Shown: piece after piece, positions 34,601 through 44,114 of the stretch
How positions within the stretch are numbered: position 1 is the stretch's first letter
Layout of the letters: every line of letters starts with the position of its first letter
Assembly: GCA_963989245.1 (NCBI GenBank)
Contig: OZ022341.1
Location: 51,658,933 to 51,722,932 of the forward strand
Direction: 5' to 3'
Origin: Nansenia antarctica
Taxonomy: Eukaryota; Chordata; Actinopteri; Argentiniformes; Microstomatidae
DNA length: 64,000 nt
The notes under the pieces: model-generated
What the model was told of the DNA's origin: nothing
What the model saw: only the letters and a program-made list of their open reading frames with translations
Databases searched by the model: none
Program-made: the position numbers and the translations under genes

Positions 34601-34951
34601 AAGGCTGAGGCCCTCCCTCTTCCGCCCGCAGGCGCTGTCGGACCGGGCCTCTCCTTCCTGTTCTTCCGTTTCCACGGCAAAACCCTGCGGTTCTGCCATC
34701 TCATCCTCAGGCTGGTGCTCTTTGAGGGCTGTCTCAGTGCTAGCCACCCGCGCGCCGGCGGACACCTCGGCCTCTCCGACCACTGTATCCCGTGGAGTGC
34801 GCTCCTCGCTACCACTCAGTGAGCTTTCGAGCTCAAGCTCATACTCCTGTAACCTCGGAGGCAACCGCGGGACTCTCTGTGGTCGTGGCTCTGGCTCAGG
34901 GGGCGGAGAAGGGGGGGTAACTGTCTGGTCTGGTTGGCTGCGCTCAGCCAT
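28640..34951 (-). CDS. BEL/Pao Gag-Pol polyprotein (2103 aa)
   Basis: ATG at 34951, 19 nt past the primer site; stop at 28640. Domains in order: Ser/Glu-rich N-terminus; RER-type coiled coil of repeated QRQEALERER units (about 165-330, longer than in the chimera); capsid-like Gag; three zinc knuckles at about 675-740; retropepsin (LDDGSERTILL, about 802); RT (SGDIKRMFHQV about 1159, LPFGTTCSPCCATYAL, catalytic YVDN at 1237); RNase H (HVFCDASEMAYGS, about 1417); integrase with HHCC zinc domain (about 1715-1760) and D, D, E in TGVDCFGP (about 1791), LRSDRGTNF (about 1852) and GGAWEREIRS (about 1899); C-terminal tail. The Asn in YVDN is, as I recall, usual in fish Pao-type elements rather than a defect. 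No internal stop or frameshift. Residues 967-2015 are what the chimera has lost. Confidence 0.96.
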   Translation of the reverse strand: MAERSQPDQTVTPPSPPPEPEPRPQRVPRLPPRLQEYELELESSLSGSEERTPRDTVVGEAEVSAGARVASTETALKEHQPEDEMAEPQGFAVETEEQEGEARSDSACGRKREGLSLNDLPPSTARSRPSSCRSVASYRSRASVGSYASGADSLHSRGSSAALSEYMRQQAEMALERERQQAEMALERERIHFERERLQMEAAGRQRQEALERERLQMEAAGRQRQEALERERFQMDGAERAAERQRQEALERERFQMNGAEREAERQRQEALERERFQMERDRLQAERQRQEALERERFQMERDRLQMEREQLHAEKMEEVMQTMRDVCISRGPSARSSRASSARPSRVPSPEPPADGSMTPAMTVQLQAQLTTWKEEDQGPDRYAAQREPASLPGRGAIPQERSTPLGPPVHQNACRPDTQTVTPAPMIHYRMFPQVEGPKFPFFKDEDRSQYVELRICLDTLLDNSCSESYKYAILLQHVRNPRAHNMVLAHASAPTPYTRALADLDARYGRPWNHALAELQALEQQAPIKDDRALDDFALRVHTLVGMLKTQGPAGASEINSTSNVERLLRKIPRFRQERFRRQQRVRNPEKLGLSMAAFAEFLLEEVHDTNVDAMGYAEPKKEREKGDRWDRPSSNRGRPVGVLHTEEEPRRERKARPEGKDSSQPPQKGRRGPPPCPYCTSEHWFNECSDFNNLSTEDKQRWLEENQRCWNCGRDHLAKNCTLRRKCNRCEEVHLNILHEVSLARSTEGTRSPRSGRAPEEETPVYYLDPTQSSGSKVLLKVVKVRLHHNNVVYDTYAVLDDGSERTILLQEAVHRLGLHGTEEKLTLRTIRRDLKEVTGARINFSISPAGRPSDRHRLQNVFTADQLALSRYDYPLERLRARYPHLRRVELHPIEGAEPTLLIGSDNAALIVSLRPPLRGPRGCPMAVQTALGWALQGATEWRDRDGRATSSLHVRTEEVQTINCLHTSVDSMNVALLDNVQKLWTLDVAPYKNEKLYVRSKEDVYALDLLKAKTVRIEVQGVKRYVTPLLRRELMPEFRVSPRTVLQCLTSTEKRMRKDEVLAASYRTEMKKLTESGLVKKLEPAEANQSAESWYLPHHNVHHNGKNRVVFNCSYQVGKLNLNHYLLPGPTLTPALLGVLVRFRQQPIAVSGDIKRMFHQVRMLEEDKPLMRFLWREDPSDPDPSIYQWEVLPFGTTCSPCCATYALQTHAAQETAPPGVFDAVHKSFYVDNCLHSSKTATEARQLVQDLRAHLQEGGFEICQWASNDPQVIRDLPKEATSTSSEAWVSHSPDDAQEMTLGLIWQFQTDTLRYRNKPAKPQRVTMRTIYSTLASQYDPLGYIAPFTTVAKVLVRELWAQERGWDDPLPRHLGEKWKAWEQELPTLQHIKLQRSYFPPSTDLERSVLTLHVFCDASEMAYGSVAYVRAAELGGEVHVSFVLARSRVAPKKQQSIPRLELCAALNGAQLGRFLLDELQLPLKSVTMWSDSTTVLQWLKSSSCRYKVFVGTRVAEILELTEVNCWRYVDTKRNPADVITRGATLQDLAEPHLYHTGPDFLQERESEWPATPALAEDREDKELRKTLFCGVTQVVDPATTPGEECETLEELQKRMFCSKAGLPLDTTLSAEDYTAAELLVLQSAQQDAFSRERECLEKGKPIPSDSRLRGLAPELDGVLIRVGGRLRRAQDLDLDTKHPIVLPTKHQVTRLVIKHHDDKVQHAGGERVFAEVRRRFWILHGREAVRRYQRSCSDCQRWRATPPQPMMSDLPEDRLRLRQAPFHSTGVDCFGPLLVRNRRASEKRWGIIYTCLTTRAMHLEVLHQLTSDSFLMSFKRFTSRRGTPKTLRSDRGTNFVGGEAELRASYAAMTEEAHDRLASQQVKFEFNPPNAPHFGGAWEREIRSVKNVLRTILGQKVPTDEVLQTVLAEIEGILNSRPLGYTSSDVADLDPITPNFLLMGRRDSALPQVVYDPAELTGRRWWRHSQVLADQFWKQFILHYLPTLQVRQKWTRERDNLSEGAVVLVIDQSLPRAAWQTGRVTKVLPGPDGRVRTAIVDVGGRTYTRPVARLIELPQISQDTITSYLTLLEQPSQCAFLVN

Positions 34952-34970
34952 GCTATCACTACACTACCTA

Positions 34971-34987
34971 TCCGGCTCGAAGGACCA
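34971..34987 (-). other. Primer binding site, tRNA-Tyr
   Basis: Minus strand TGGTCCTTCGAGCCGGA, complementary to the tRNA-Tyr(GTA) 3' end; spacer AT before the LTR. Confidence 0.85.
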
Positions 34988-34989
34988 AT

Positions 34990-35932
34990 TGTAACCAGGG
35001 AGTAGCTGAAAAGGACTGTATAATTTAGGAAGGGGCTGGTTATCTAACTAAGGGAGCTAAATAGGCAGTATAGGAGGATACAGGCAGGGGGCGCCAGCAA
35101 ACCGTTCGACTAGCAGTTAATGTCGTTAGCATTAGCAAGGGAACTAGCATTAGCATTAGCCTTCAAACAACTAGCATTAGCATTGGAGCTACAAACAACT
35201 AACATTAGCATTGGAGCTACAAACAACTAACACACGGTATTACATATGAACAACACATTTATTACACGACGGTTGTATACATCCCCATATATACATTCCC
35301 TCCCGGCCGGCCACACACACTCTCAATCACTCACTGATAGTCTCTGGCCTGAACAGGCTTATAGTCCAGTGGCGTGGTGCGCGTTGAGGCCTGGTGGAAT
35401 GGCATGTGCGTCGATGAAGTGGTCCGCGTCGAAGCTCCGCTGGAGTCTGTGTTCGCTCGTGGAGGCGACGATTAATGTCCAGCTGGCGTCCCGCTTGGTC
35501 CAACGTTGAACAGCCGGCCGCTGGCAAGGCGGTCCAACGGGAACACAACTAACAGGCTACAGTGGCTCACTCAATAATCGCTTTTCCTGGCGTCTTCAGT
35601 TGCTGCACGGTGTGCGCGCTGCTGAATCCGCCATCTTAGATCGGCTTCGTTGCTTCTCTCGTTCTACTTCTCTCTCGTTCTGCTTCTCTACACACACTGA
35701 CTCGCGGACTACTTCCGTCTCTTATATAGGCACCACCGAACGTAACATCCGGGTCACAGACACACCCCGGATATACTACGTCATCAACATATACATAAAC
35801 AGTACAATAATAATACATACACTTCACAAACGTATATGAATTGTATAGAAAATAATAAAGAAATAACTGGGGCAAAATAGGGCTGGTTTGGGGAAACTAA
35901 AACTGGCACTAAAACTGTGGGCCTTCACAACA
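34990..35932 (-). repeat. 5' LTR of autonomous BEL element
   Basis: 943 bp. TATA-like TATATA at 35723-35728, AAGATGGCGG (reverse of 35628-35637) downstream, and AATAAA as reverse of 35258-35263, the same order as in the chimera LTR. Confidence 0.95.
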
Positions 35933-35937
35933 GTAGC

Positions 35938-36078
35938 TCTGTCTGTCTCTGTCTCTGTCTCTGCCTCTGTCTCTGTCTCTGTCTCTGTCTCTGTCTCTGT
36001 CTCTCTCTCTTTCTCTCTCTCTCCTTGCTCTGTCTCTCTCTCTCCTTGCTCTGTCTCTCTCGCTCTATTTCTATTTCT
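35938..36078. repeat. (CTGTCT)n and CT-rich tract
   Basis: Hexanucleotide CTGTCT repeat grading into CT and CTATTT repeats, immediately beside the BEL insertion. Confidence 0.9.
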
Positions 36079-36217
36079 ATTTCTATCCCAGCTCCATTCC
36101 GAGGTGGTAGGTGACAGTGATGAGAGAGAGGTGAGGATATGTTTATTAGAGTCAGATAGGAGATGATCTATTTGTGAACACTGCTGGTGCTGTCTCTATG
36201 CCCCAATAGATATCTCC

Positions 36218-36577
36218 TTGGCTCTGGGTCTCAGCCTCTCTCTCCCTGGCTCTGGGTCTCAGCCTCTCTCTCCCTGGCTCTGGGTCTCAGCCTCTCTCTC
36301 CCTGGCTCTGGGTCTCAGCCTCTCTCTCCCTGGCTCTGGGTCTCAGCCTCTCTCTCCCTGGCTCTGGGTCTCAGCCTCTCTCTCCCTGGCTCTGGGTCTC
36401 AGCCTCTCTCTCCCTGGCTCGGGGTCTCAGCCTCTCTCTCCCTGGCTCTGGGTCTCAGCCTCTCTCTCCCTGGCTCTGGGTCTCAGCCTCTCTCTCCCTG
36501 GCTCGGGGTCTCAGCCTCTCTCTCCCTGGCTCTGGGTCTCAGCCTCTCTCTCCCTGGCTCGGGGTCTCAGCCTCTTG
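36218..36577. repeat. 28-bp minisatellite (about 13 units)
   Basis: Unit CTGGCTCTGGGTCTCAGC followed by CTCTCTCTCC, with occasional CTCGGGG variants. Open frames (123 and 143 aa) are repeat artefacts. Confidence 0.95.
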
Positions 36578-36593
36578 ATGACTTGTTAACTAG

Positions 36594-36660
36594 ACTTGTT
36601 TTAAGTCGCTTTGGATAAAGGCGTCCTCTAAATGTCTAAAAACTGAATCTAAATGTAAAT
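36594..36660 (+). mobile_element. SINE/LINE 3'-tail remnant
   Basis: AAGTCGCTTTGGATAAAGGC, then GTCCTCTAAATG, resembles the conserved 3' tail of many teleost SINEs. The head is not found; the minisatellite lies directly upstream. Confidence 0.45.
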
Positions 36661-36856
36661 CTATCCTAGCTCTGGGTCTCATGACAGGCAGAACCAGAAG
36701 GCTATTCTGGGTAGAGGAGAGGGAGACAGATCTGTTGCTATAATAACATTTCAGACATACCATACTCACTGCTGTGTAGAGCAATGAATGGCTTTCATGC
36801 ACCTTTACAATATAGGTGCATTGACTTTGGAAGTAAAACAGTTTAAAGAAAGTAAA

Positions 36857-37441
36857 TACCACCACCATCGTGACCATCATCACCACCACCATCGTGACCG
36901 TGACCATCATCACCACCACCACCATCGTGACCATCATCACCACCACCACCATTGTGACCATCATCACCACCACCACCATCGTGACCATCATCACCACCAC
37001 CACCACCATCGTGACCATCATCACCACCACCACCATCGTGACCATCATCACCACCACCACCACCAACGTGACCATCACCACCACCACCATCGTGACCATC
37101 ATCACCACCACCACCATCGTGACCATCACCCCCACCACCATCGTGACCGTGACCATCATCATCACCACCACCACCACCATCGTGACCATCATCAACACCA
37201 CAACCATCGTGAACATCATCACCACCACCACCACCACCACCATCGTGACCATCATCACCACCACCACCACCATCGTGACCATCATCCCCACCACCACCAC
37301 CATCGTGACCATCATCACCACCACCACCACCATCGTGACCACCATCACCACCACCACCATCGTGACCATCATCACCACCACCACCATCGTGACCACCACC
37401 ACCACCATCGTGACCGGGACTATAATCCCCACCACCACCAC
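36857..37441. repeat. ACC/ATC-based minisatellite
   Basis: Irregular 24-33 bp units of ACCATCGTGACCATCATC plus (ACC)n. It yields poly-His, poly-Thr/Ile and poly-Val/Gly frames in all readings; none is a gene. It continues after the solo LTR at 38204-38256. Confidence 0.95.
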
Positions 37442-38203
37442 TGTGACGGCTGCACCAAATCGCCGCACATGGTGTCAGTAGCAAACACACTTACAACACA
37501 CCTTTCCTTTGTTCATTCAGTTAGTTTAACATTTACGTTTCAGTACACATCACCACCACCCCATAACAAACAGACCTTGGTTTTGTTTCACACATGTTCA
37601 GTCCTTTATTGACAGTATTGATCACATGCTGCTAAATTCTGTCTTTCTCCTCCATGGTCCATGTGTCTCACAGGGAGTCGTCCGCCACCTCCTCTGGGCC
37701 TTGCCTTTCAGAGGCAAGGTTTGAGCGGCCATTTTGGACCCTGCTAAATACAGAGGGTGGGGGTGGTGGACTGTGCCATCTCCCGGGAGACTACAGGGGG
37801 AGGGATTGGTTTAGTTTAACTGTTTATATTATTTGTTTAACATTGGCATTATGTATGCAAGTCATTCAAATGGCATAAATGTGTGTTGCATAACTTTATT
37901 GCTTGTGTTGAATTGTTTGAGTATAGTTGTTCATTTATGTATTAGTTTAATTAATTGATTCCCTGTATGATTTAAATGTACCTGACCAGGTCTATACCTT
38001 GAGGTCATCAGTGTCAGGAGGCAGGTGTTCTGTTCTTGTTCTGTTCAGTTATCCGTTAATTTGGGCCCGTCCATTATGTTATTCATTTTCCTTTGTAACC
38101 CACTGTTGGTTTTTGTTAACCCTGTATTATTTTTGGGTAAATAAAAACCCTTAATTCACATTTTCCCTGTGTCCTCGTGCCTATACTTGCTCGGTCCATC
38201 ACA
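37442..38203 (+). mobile_element. Probable solo LTR (762 bp) inside the ACC repeat
   Basis: Begins TGTGACGGCTGCACC and ends GGTCCATCACA, with an AATAAA at about 38140. Flanked by ACCAC on both sides (37437-37441, 38204-38208); this is weak alone because the target is an ACC repeat. The same simple repeat resumes on the far side, which supports an insertion. The TGTGACGG start resembles the gypsy-like LTR at 45207. Confidence 0.65.
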
Positions 38204-38256
38204 ACCACCATCATCGTGACTATGACCATCATCACCACCACCACCACCATCATGAC
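38204..38256. repeat. ACC/ATC minisatellite, right fragment
   Basis: Continuation of 36857-37441 beyond the solo LTR. Confidence 0.85.
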
Positions 38257-38689
38257 ACAGACACTAATAACAGTGGTGCTGCTTTCCTATTTAAGGGACA
38301 TTGAAGAGGACCCCTTTGGAAAATGGCTTTCTGCTTTGGCAGACGGTTCTGTGGCTTTGTGTCAAACTGGGGCCCTGTTGATAGAACTCTACAGAGGCAG
38401 CTCTTTTTGCCAACACAATTAACGTGGGAGTGATTCATCTCATCTGAAGTTCTAATGAGCAGTCCAAAGTCCCATTAACGGTGCCTGTGGGGTTGCAAGG
38501 GAATGCAATCTGAGGAGACAGAACCATACAGATCCAGACAGAACCAGACAGAACCAGACAGACCCAGGCCCGCTGGTGACGGGTGACGAGATGGGCCGAC
38601 TGTGTTCTATGATGTCATGGAGCGCTTTCAGAGGCAGGTGAAAGGTTAGAGGTTCACACCGTCATACTAGATAAGCACACACGTGCACG
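38257..38689. other. No gene recognised
   Basis: Unique sequence with a short CAGACAGAAC repeat near 38530-38565. Confidence 0.5.
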
Positions 38690-38692
38690 CAC

Positions 38693-38740
<48 letters not shown>
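38690..38740. repeat. (AC)n microsatellite
   Basis: About 50 bp AC. Confidence 0.95.
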
Positions 38741-38743
<3 letters not shown>

Positions 38744-38837
38744 GATGGCATGACCTGTCCACATTAGGAGCGTCTCTCTAAAGGGCTTGGGTTCCCAGAG
38801 GGGAGAACTGTGTGTGTAACATAATCACTAATGAGAG

Positions 38838-38981
38838 ACAGACAGACAGAGACAGAGGGAGAGAGGGAGAGAGAGAGAGAGAGTCAGAGAGAGAGTCAGA
38901 GAGCGAGTCAGAGAGAGAGAGTCAGAGAGAGAGTCAGAGAGAGAGTCAGAGAGAGAGTCAGAGAGAGAGTCAGAGAGAGAG

Positions 38982-39064
<83 letters not shown>

Positions 39065-39090
39065 CAGTAAGAGAGAGAGAGAGAAAGAGA
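38838..39090. repeat. (GA)n with GAGAGAGTCA units
   Basis: About ten GAGTCAGAGA-type decamers are followed by about 60 bp of pure GA. Arg/Glu/Ser frames are artefacts. Confidence 0.95.
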
Positions 39091-39196
39091 TGGATGGATA
39101 GATAATTCATTTATTTAGGTAAATGTATTTGTTGTAAGTCGCTTGAATGTAAATGTAGTTGGACAGAGAGAGACAGCGAGAGAGAGAGGAGATAAG

Positions 39197-39312
39197 GGGG
39201 GGGGGGGGGGGGGGCGCAGACAAAATAGAGACAGTATAAAGGAGACTGTGCAAGAGAGAGACACAAGGAGGAAAGTGGAGGACACCAGGATGGGGTTCAA
39301 GCAGCCACAGTT

Positions 39313-39355
<43 letters not shown>

Positions 39356-39469
39356 TCCCGCTGTCTCTTCATGTCGTCCTGAATATAATCAGATGGTAAA
39401 CTTTGCCTCAGCCTCTCAGAGGTTGCTACAGGCATTACACTGTCTGAATCACCCAAATAATCCCATTTC

Positions 39470-39554
<85 letters not shown>
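39197..39554. repeat. poly-G and two (GT)n microsatellites
   Basis: An 18-bp G run at 39197-39214, GT at 39315-39352 and GT at 39473-39554. Confidence 0.92.
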
Positions 39555-39556
<2 letters not shown>

Positions 39557-39726
39557 CAAGCGTCAAAGTCAAATGCCCACTGAGGACAGGACAGAAGAGG
39601 GTCTGCTGTCTGCTCTGCATTCATCCAATTACCTTCCTCTCCTCCTTTTCATCCACCTCTCCACTTATTAGGATGGAGATAGGGAACATTAGAGAGGCAG
39701 GACCCTGCCCGTCCAAATGTGTCATG

Positions 39727-39902
39727 ACACGCACGAACACACACACACACACGCCCACTCACGCCCACGCCCACGCGCACACACCCATACACACACACAC
39801 ACCCACACCACCACAAATCAGCACGCACCTACACCAGCGCACACACCAGAGCACACGCACACACACGCACACACACGCACACACGCACACACACACACAC
39901 AC
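39727..39902. repeat. Imperfect (AC)n
   Basis: AC repeat with CGC/CCC interruptions over about 175 bp. Confidence 0.9.
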
Positions 39903-40074
39903 AGGCTCCAAGGAGACTCATAAAAAGCGGTCATAAAAAGCCTGAGCTGTCATTGCGTCTGAGTGACACATCACTCAGGGGCTGTTCTGACATGAGCTGT
40001 CATTACCCTCTCTGATTGGAGAAAGCCACTAAGCCAATGGCAGGAGGAGCATGGACATGAACTGTGTATGACAC

Positions 40075-41025
40075 CCTTACGGCCAAGCTCCACCATGGCC
40101 GTCGAGCGTTGCGTCTAATTTGGGATCAAATGCATTGTAATCAATGAAAGGTGCTCCACCTGCTGCGTTGCGTCAGCGTTGCGTTGCGTCAGCGTTGCGT
40201 TCGATGGCTGCATCCAAAGTAGACATTCAAAAAAGTTAGATTTTTGACGGTGGACGCAGACGTCACAATGAGACCAATTGTATATTTGCCCCACGTGGGG
40301 CGTGAGATGTATATTTACAATTGTAGTTGCGGTTATAATTGTATAGCCTATTGGTTGTTTTCTGGTGTTGTTTTATTGTTTTGCTCTGTTTGTAGTGCAC
40401 TTGATATTATGATATATATATTATAATTGTTTTATCAGCTGTTAAATCCCCACAGCGGTTAATAGAGATAATACCAGATTGAAAATGCTTGTAGCCAACT
40501 ACTCAGCTATTGCGAATTGCTATTCACGCGAGTCAGCTGTCAATCACCACAGGTGCTTGAAAGCTTGTTGCAGGAATGGACGACGAACGGCTGATCCTTG
40601 AGGTCGAAAAATAATATTTTTTATATGCGACTAGTTGTTGCTGTTGATATGTAACTAGATTTATGGTTAAGGATAGGGTTAGATTTAAGGTTAGGGCAAG
40701 GTTTAGGATTAGTGGTTAGTTAGTTGAAATGTTGTTGACAGTTAGTTGAACATCTACTGAACTAACAACTATCTATTTGGGAATATGTAGATAAAATATT
40801 ACCCTGATTGGAAAATGTTCTGTATGATGTTGTTATTGTTGTGGACATATTGCAGTCAAGGGTGAAATTACTCCCGTATACAAAAAATGCCAGTGGAGCT
40901 AGAGTAGAACGTTGACATTGACGCAACGTTGACGCAACGCAGTAGGTGGAGCTTGGACAACGGGAAGTTGACGCAACGCCGATGGCGAGTTGACGCAACG
41001 CAGCAGGTGGAGCTTGGCCGTAAGG
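40075..41025. mobile_element. Non-autonomous inverted-repeat element, 951 bp
   Basis: Left terminus CCTTACGGCCAAGCTCCACC (40075-40094) is perfectly inverted at 41006-41025. Next to each terminus the motif GACGCAACG (or inverse) recurs several times. No target duplication could be found, and there is no transposase frame. The interior has degenerate TTAGGG-like runs at 40670-40715. Confidence 0.7.
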
Positions 41026-41123
41026 TGGTAAATGACTTGCTATTGACGGTCGACTCAGGCTCAACATCTGTTCTTTTATTGTTGGACCTGAGCGCTGCTT
41101 TTGACACAGTAGATCATCACATA
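41026..41123 (+). mobile_element. LINE RT fragment (left part)
   Basis: Encodes VVNDLLLTVDSGS and LLLLDLSAAFDTVDHHI, the RT palm segment before the catalytic site of an L2/CR1-group LINE. The reading stops exactly at the DNA transposon boundary and resumes at 55454 with LRDRLRNLFGISGQVFQWL. Confidence 0.85.
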
Positions 41124-41520
41124 TGTGACGCGATCTGGTGGAATAATCATGGAGGGGGCAAAGTCATTTGTCTGTTTTTTACACATGCTTAAACTACAGA
41201 TTGTAAGCTTTCAAATGATGTGTCATACATAGAAATTGGGAAAAAAATTAAGACGACATGAGTATTTGAAAGTTGTTAACCCTGAAAACTAAATCCTGAG
41301 AAAACGGCCTTCAAAGATTTGGGACTTTTTCACACCTTCACACCGGCAGGTAATGGGCGGTAACAATAGCTGGTCAACCCCACCCCCAACCACTCCCCCT
41401 CTAGATTGACAGCTATCAGCTGTCAATACCTGTCAGTATTCATAGCTTTCAGTCACGTGGTTTCTTCCCTAGCAACCACCAACCTGACGGGAAAAAAGGA
41501 TCATAGCAACATCGCGCAAC

Positions 41521-44114
41521 ATGGCGAGTGGACGCAATTTACCGGCTGCCTACTATTTAGACCACCTCACCCATGAAGAACTAGCAAGATACACGGAAAA
41601 GCTACACATATTGGGCACTTGCGACCCATATTTAGCCCCCGCGGCTGTGTTTGAACCACTAAATGCAGCTAAGTCCCTGCCTGATCTCGTGTTCGGTGAC
41701 ATCTGGATATATCTGGTGGAGAATCCATCCCCATACACCGCAGCCAGGATGAAGGCTTTTAAAAGCACCGAAAGCTACAAATATTTCCACTCTGGTTGGG
41801 TAACTAATGCTGGCGTGTGGAAAGTGAAGAATTTCTTCATCGTCAAAGCCAAGGTGAGTGACGTTAAATTAGCCAATGCTATCGGTATGCTAGCTAACGT
41901 TACGTTACGGTCAGTGGTAAGCTAGCTCTAGCCTCTTGTCAAAGCGAAGGTACCTAACGTTTGCCTTTGGTTATGCTACGTTGTCTAATCTAACGTTACA
42001 CAGCTAAATTACTCTCTTGTGCTAGATAGCTCTAATTTTGGTAGATAGTTACGTTGATCACAGATGTTTACAGCTGGTGACAGCCTGACAGGGCTGACAT
42101 TGATGAAATGAAATCTAAACAAAACCTCTGTCCGTGTCAGGTGAACCATTCCTACTGCCTCAATGATCCACCACTGACAGCATGGGTTGCTGTGGAAAAG
42201 GACGGATTAATCCGATTTGGTCACTGTGTCTGCATGGCAGGATTAGAAGAAAAAATAACTAACATGCCATGCCATCTTTAGACACACTTTATGATAATAA
42301 TTCATTGCATTTATATGGCAACTTTTCTCAGCACCAATAACAATTTACAATGGTCTTTTCATTCACACTCAGGTTCATACCAAGGGCAGTGCAGCTGAAC
42401 ATCCCTGCACCTTTAAGCCAACTGTACATGCCCCAGTATCGAGCTTTATCAGACAAAGAACTACAGGCAAAGAGTGAAGAGATCTTTACAGGGTTGAGTT
42501 TGACAGAAGAACAGGTAGGCTACATTTAGGCCACATCAGTCAGTACATTTGGTCATATCCACATGTCACAAACTTGTTACTAAACCTTATTTATTTCAAA
42601 TAGTGCCACGTGATAGAGAAGGAGACACAACTTCAAGCAAAATGTGCCATGTGGTTTGAGCAGAAGGCAGGAAGGGTGACTGCTTCCAACATACGAGCAG
42701 TCTGCCACACTGACCCAGTCAAACCATCAGTCTCCCTGCTGAAGAAAGTGTGCTATCCTGTCGCCTACAAGGATACAAAGAAACAAAACAAAAAATACCC
42801 TCAGGTATTCACAGCCACTTAGGTACTCACATCGACAGCGATCTAGGGGATGTAAGAGAAAATTATCATATGCAATACTTGACTTGGGCTAGAACAATAG
42901 ACACATTTAAATGACTACAAAGACTTGATTGCACAGTTTCTGCCTTTCTGTGTTCCATAAGATACATTTGAATATATGCAATTACCCTTTTGTATTCCAT
43001 GCCTGTCGTTGACCCTAGAAACTCAAAACAATGCTCTAGAGTGATGGCCCTGCATTGTTCATTCCAGGCCACCACTCCACCATTCCCCCTAAATCTTCAT
43101 GCCCCATCACCTATCTCGATGTACAATGAGTATATGATGATCCCTCAGTAATGTTACTGTGATAAGAGCTGTGTTCATTGCTGTCATATTAGCTGTGCAC
43201 TTTGTTGTGGTAAACATGTAAGCTATTACCATACATTGCTAAGACACACTGTTTGTGTTGTTTTTAGATGGGGTGTTGAACATGAAGAAGAGGTTGTTAA
43301 GAAATACACCAAGCTCACGGAGAGCCAACACACCAACCTCACTGTTAACAAAGCAGGGCTGTTCATCACCCCCAAATATCCTTGGTTAGGGGCATCACCT
43401 GATGGTGTCCTAACATGTGACTGCCATGACATGGGTGTGTTGGAGGTTAAGGCACCCAGCAGCCTTCAGGGTACCACAATGGTGGAGAAAAGCAGAGACA
43501 GCACGTTTTGTCTACAACTGACTGAGGGCAAACTATCACTAAAGAGGGACCATCAGTACTATTATCAGGTGATTTTTTAAAAATCAATCTGTTTTTATAT
43601 TTGCTGGTGTAAAGCATCGCAATTGTTACTTTCATTTCAAGTTGACTAAATATAATGCATTATTTATTATTAGGTCCAGACCCAAATTCACCTGACAGAA
43701 GCAAGCTACTGTGACTTCGCTGTTTGGGGACCAGGGACAGCAGACACAGAAGAAATGTACATTGAGAGAGTTCTGCCTGATTCAGACTTCTTTTACATTA
43801 TCTGCGAGAAGGTCCACACATTTGTCAGGACCTGTGTAATTCCAGAGCTAGTAGGTAAAGTCTTCACAGCTCCTGTTCTAGCATCACATGCCACCAAACC
43901 AGCTGAAGGCAAGAGTTGTTACTGTGGAATGCCTGTCCTGCCTACTGATGACATACTTGAGTGTACATCAGGGATCTGTAAAACACAATACATTCACAGC
44001 GCTTGCTTAAAGATAGACACCACTAACATAAAACGATCATGTTGGAAATGCAGTGACTGTAAAAGAGAACTAGCTAAACAGAAGAGGGAGCAGAAAAAAC
44101 TGAACAAACCTTGA
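41521..44114 (+). pseudogene. YqaJ-type nuclease / PHD protein, apparently broken
   Basis: Exons inferred from splice signals: 41521-41853 (MASGRNLPAAYYLDHLTHEE start), 42141 to about 42263 (SWIM-like HCVCMAGLEE), 42373-42514, 42604 to about 42822, 43268-43568 and 43674-44114. Exons 5-6 join in phase. Exon 5 carries the YqaJ nuclease signature LGASPDGVLT...LEVKAPSS (PDG Asp plus ExK). The last exon has a C-terminal PHD-type finger, CYCGMP...CTSGICKTQYIHSACL...CWKCSDC. Breaks: the Cys-x-His half of the SWIM motif is absent after exon 2, and exon 4 to 5 needs a one-base deletion near 42820, where the frame meets TAG. Exons between 2 and 3 may be lost. It probably acted as a DNA-processing partner of the transposase. 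Start chosen at ATG 41521, the family-like N-terminus. Confidence 0.7.

Larger units (their letters stand above)
27716..35932 (-). mobile_element. Autonomous BEL/Pao retrotransposon, 8.2 kb
   Basis: Complete element on the minus strand: LTRs 27716-28616 and 34990-35932, perfect 5-bp duplication GTAGC (27711-27715, 35933-35937), tRNA-Tyr primer site, one uninterrupted 2103-codon gag-pol frame, and purine-rich ATGGGGCGGC abutting the 3' LTR. The LTRs appear identical apart from a 42-bp length difference in the GCATTA region, so the insertion is young and may be competent. It is a sister subfamily of the chimera: LTRs differ in length and sequence, but primer site, polypurine tract and ORF layout are the same. 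Confidence 0.96.

Noticed and set aside
36590..37612. His-rich, Val/Met-rich and Gly/Asp-rich open frames (203-292 codons)
   Set aside because: All arise from the ACC/ATC simple repeat read in different frames.
40670..40715. Interstitial telomere repeat
   Set aside because: Only degenerate GGTTAGG/TTAGGG-like words, without a regular hexamer array.
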